Below are positions 62,524-64,000 of a DNA stretch of 64,000 nucleotides, piece after piece. Location: positions 124,001-188,000 of the forward strand of contig NZ_LZSC01000011.1 in assembly GCF_001665235.1 (NCBI RefSeq). The letters run 5' to 3'. The DNA is from Mycobacterium sp. 1100029.7. Lineage in GTDB: Bacteria > Actinomycetota > Actinomycetes > Mycobacteriales > Mycobacteriaceae. A program made the position numbers and the translations under genes. A model generated the notes under the pieces. The model did no database searches. It was not told where the DNA came from and was given only the letters and a program-made list of their open reading frames with translations. Position 1 is the stretch's first letter. Every line of letters starts with the position of its first letter.

Positions 62524-63713
62524 GAGTCGCCCTTCTCGGTCACCCGCTGCTGTGCTTGTCCCTCGCGCTCCAGCCGTTGCAACGCCCGTAGTCGCACGGC
62601 GGTACTGCGAGGGTTTCGGTCGATTTCGTCGGCATCGGCGCGTTCGGCACCGCGGGTCAGCGAGGCGAAAAGCGGCCCGCGGCCCGGCAACTCGACCGGG
62701 AGATCCACCGGCGTCCGCGAGGCGACCGCGTCGGCGAATACGCGTTTGACGATCCGGTCTTCCAGCGACTGGTAGGCCATTACGACGATGCGCCCGCCGA
62801 TCCGCAAGGACTCCATCGCGGCCGGGATGGCGCGGCGCAGGGTGTCCAGTTCGTCGTTGACGGCGATGCGCAACGCCTGGAAGGTGCGCTTGGCCGGATG
62901 GCCCCCGGTGCGCCGGGCCGCAGCCGGAATCGCTTGGTAGAGCAGCTCGACCAGCTCGGCCGTGGAGGTGAACGGGGCGCGGGCGCGCTGCCGGACGATG
63001 TGGGTGGCGATTCGGCGGGCGAACCGCTCCTCGCCGTAGCGGTGCAGGATGCTCGCCAGTTCGGCCTCGTCGTAGGTGTTGATGATGTCGGCGGCGGTCA
63101 GCGGCGACGACGGGTCCATCCGCATGTCCAGCGGCGCGTCCTGGGCGTAGGCGAAGCCACGCTCGGCACGGTCGAGCTGCATCGACGAGACACCCAGATC
63201 GAACAACACCCCGTCAATCGAATCAATTGTGCGGTAACCGGATTCGGCCAGAGCCTCGTCGAGGCCGTCATAGCGGGTGTGCACCAGCGTGATTCGGTCC
63301 GCGAACGGCGCCAACCGCCCGCGGGCGATGTCCAGGGCGCTGGGATCACGGTCCAGGCCGATCAGTCGCAGACCCGGCAATTCGGTCAGGAACCGCTGCG
63401 CGTGGCCGCCCGCACCGAGGGTGGCGTCGACGAGCACCGCACCGGTTCCGTCGGCGTGGTGGCGGGTCAATGCCGGCGTGAGCAGTTCGACGCATCGGTC
63501 CAGTAACACGGGCACATGCCCGAAGTCGTTCGGCCCCAAATCATTCGGCTGGTCAGCCACCGCGACACCTCCCGGGGTACGGCGAGATGCCCAGGCATCG
63601 AGGTCCCTGTCCGAAGCTACGAACCTGGCGTTGGGGAAGTACGCCAGGGTCGGTTCGGGCAGAGGCCACGATGCACGGGCATGCGCCTCAGATAATGTCG
63701 CCGAGTGCTTCAT
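62520..63713 (-). CDS. rsmH: 16S rRNA (cytosine-1402 N4)-methyltransferase RsmH (MraW)
   Basis: A 397-residue methyltransferase. [29 protein letters not shown] (SAM loop), [35 protein letters not shown] and [14 protein letters not shown] are diagnostic. It has an N-terminal extension of about 65 residues also present in mycobacterial relatives ([10 protein letters not shown]). The ATG at 63713 overlaps the mraZ end by 26 nt; longer starts lie deeper in mraZ. Confidence 0.94.
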   Translation of the reverse strand: MKHSATLSEAHARASWPLPEPTLAYFPNARFVASDRDLDAWASRRTPGGVAVADQPNDLGPNDFGHVPVLLDRCVELLTPALTRHHADGTGAVLVDATLGAGGHAQRFLTELPGLRLIGLDRDPSALDIARGRLAPFADRITLVHTRYDGLDEALAESGYRTIDSIDGVLFDLGVSSMQLDRAERGFAYAQDAPLDMRMDPSSPLTAADIINTYDEAELASILHRYGEERFARRIATHIVRQRARAPFTSTAELVELLYQAIPAAARRTGGHPAKRTFQALRIAVNDELDTLRRAIPAAMESLRIGGRIVVMAYQSLEDRIVKRVFADAVASRTPVDLPVELPGRGPLFASLTRGAERADADEIDRNPRSTAVRLRALQRLEREGQAQQRVTEKGDS

Positions 63714-64000
63714 CGCTGGCCGCGGAGAAGTTCTCTTCGTGCGTTTGCTGGTAGTCCTGCCAGGCCTGGGCATCCCAGATTTCGAGGTAGTCGACCGCGC
63801 CGATCACCACGCACTCCTTGGATAGGTTCGCGTAGCGGCGGTGGTCGGCCGACAAGGTGACGCGGCCCTGGGCGTCGGGGTGCTGCTCATCGGTGCCGGC
63901 GGCCAGGTTACGCAGGAACGCTCTGGCTTCCGGATTGCTTCGAGACGTCTTGCTGGCCCGGCGGGCCAGCTGCTCGAATTCCGCCCGCGGGTAGACGGCG
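63688..64000 (-). CDS. mraZ: Transcriptional regulator MraZ, C-terminal part (cut by window edge)
   Basis: 104 codons are visible and the N-terminus lies outside the window. The second SpoVT-AbrB-like half is seen with the DxxGR/R motif: [27 protein letters not shown], then [20 protein letters not shown] and the C-terminal [12 protein letters not shown]. MraZ binds repeats upstream of its own operon and regulates the dcw cluster. The TGA is at 63688-63690, inside rsmH, so translation of the two is coupled. Confidence 0.93.
   Translation of the reverse strand, partial: AVYPRAEFEQLARRASKTSRSNPEARAFLRNLAAGTDEQHPDAQGRVTLSADHRRYANLSKECVVIGAVDYLEIWDAQAWQDYQQTHEENFSAASDEALGDII

Overview
The window is chromosomal DNA from a Mycobacterium. 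It is GC-rich, and its genes fall in the order known from M. tuberculosis (hisG-hisE, metH, ansP1, mshC, cysQ, pyrD, wag31 and the ftsZ-to-mraZ division and cell-wall cluster). It also carries mycobacterial family markers: Mce proteins, mycothiol synthesis, a 13E12 repeat protein and an MPT64-like secreted protein. Comparisons with M. tuberculosis are from memory, not from a search. The species cannot be named, but the gene set differs from M. tuberculosis at several points.

Layout. 1-3745: end of a RecB-family nuclease, a disulfide oxidoreductase, a DUF4126 membrane protein, hisG and hisE. 3772-18443: a block absent from this position in M. tuberculosis, with a TetR regulator, a complete mce operon (two YrbE permeases, MceA-F, an Mce-associated protein, an MPT64-like protein), an LCM-type methyltransferase, malQ and a small unknown gene. 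18494-32065: metH behind a probable SAH riboswitch, a PAC2 protein, ansP1, an SDR, mshC, three 58-bp repeats, cysQ, a run of conserved actinobacterial genes, a deleted remnant of uppP, and lppL. 32062-37901: a DUF5703 protein, pyrD, a 13E12 protein with a LexA box, small membrane ORFs, a hydrolase, a PEBP protein and an M20 peptidase. 38031-39782: tRNA-Leu(GAG) followed by a cobalt-type nitrile hydratase operon. 40046-64000: a phosphoribosyltransferase, then wag31, yggT, sepF, yggS, yfiH, ftsZ, ftsQ, murC, murG, ftsW, murD, mraY, murF, murE, an inserted TetR/FAD-monooxygenase pair, ftsI(pbpB), an FtsL-like protein, rsmH and mraZ (partial).

How the genes work together. The dcw cluster makes lipid II (MurC-F, MraY, MurG) and builds the septum (FtsZ, FtsQ, FtsW, FtsI, SepF, Wag31). 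The mce operon encodes a lipid importer whose TetR gene is divergent and separated from it by nested palindromes. metH closes the methionine/SAM cycle, and its leader appears to sense the cycle by-product SAH.

The strongest non-coding signal is the metH leader: the nested pairing order of an SAH aptamer, whose last strand shares bases with a hairpin burying the metH ribosome-binding site. Other notable points are the uppP deletion scar, the nitrile hydratase operon beside a tRNA gene, and hairpin-preserving base changes in the 58-bp repeats.
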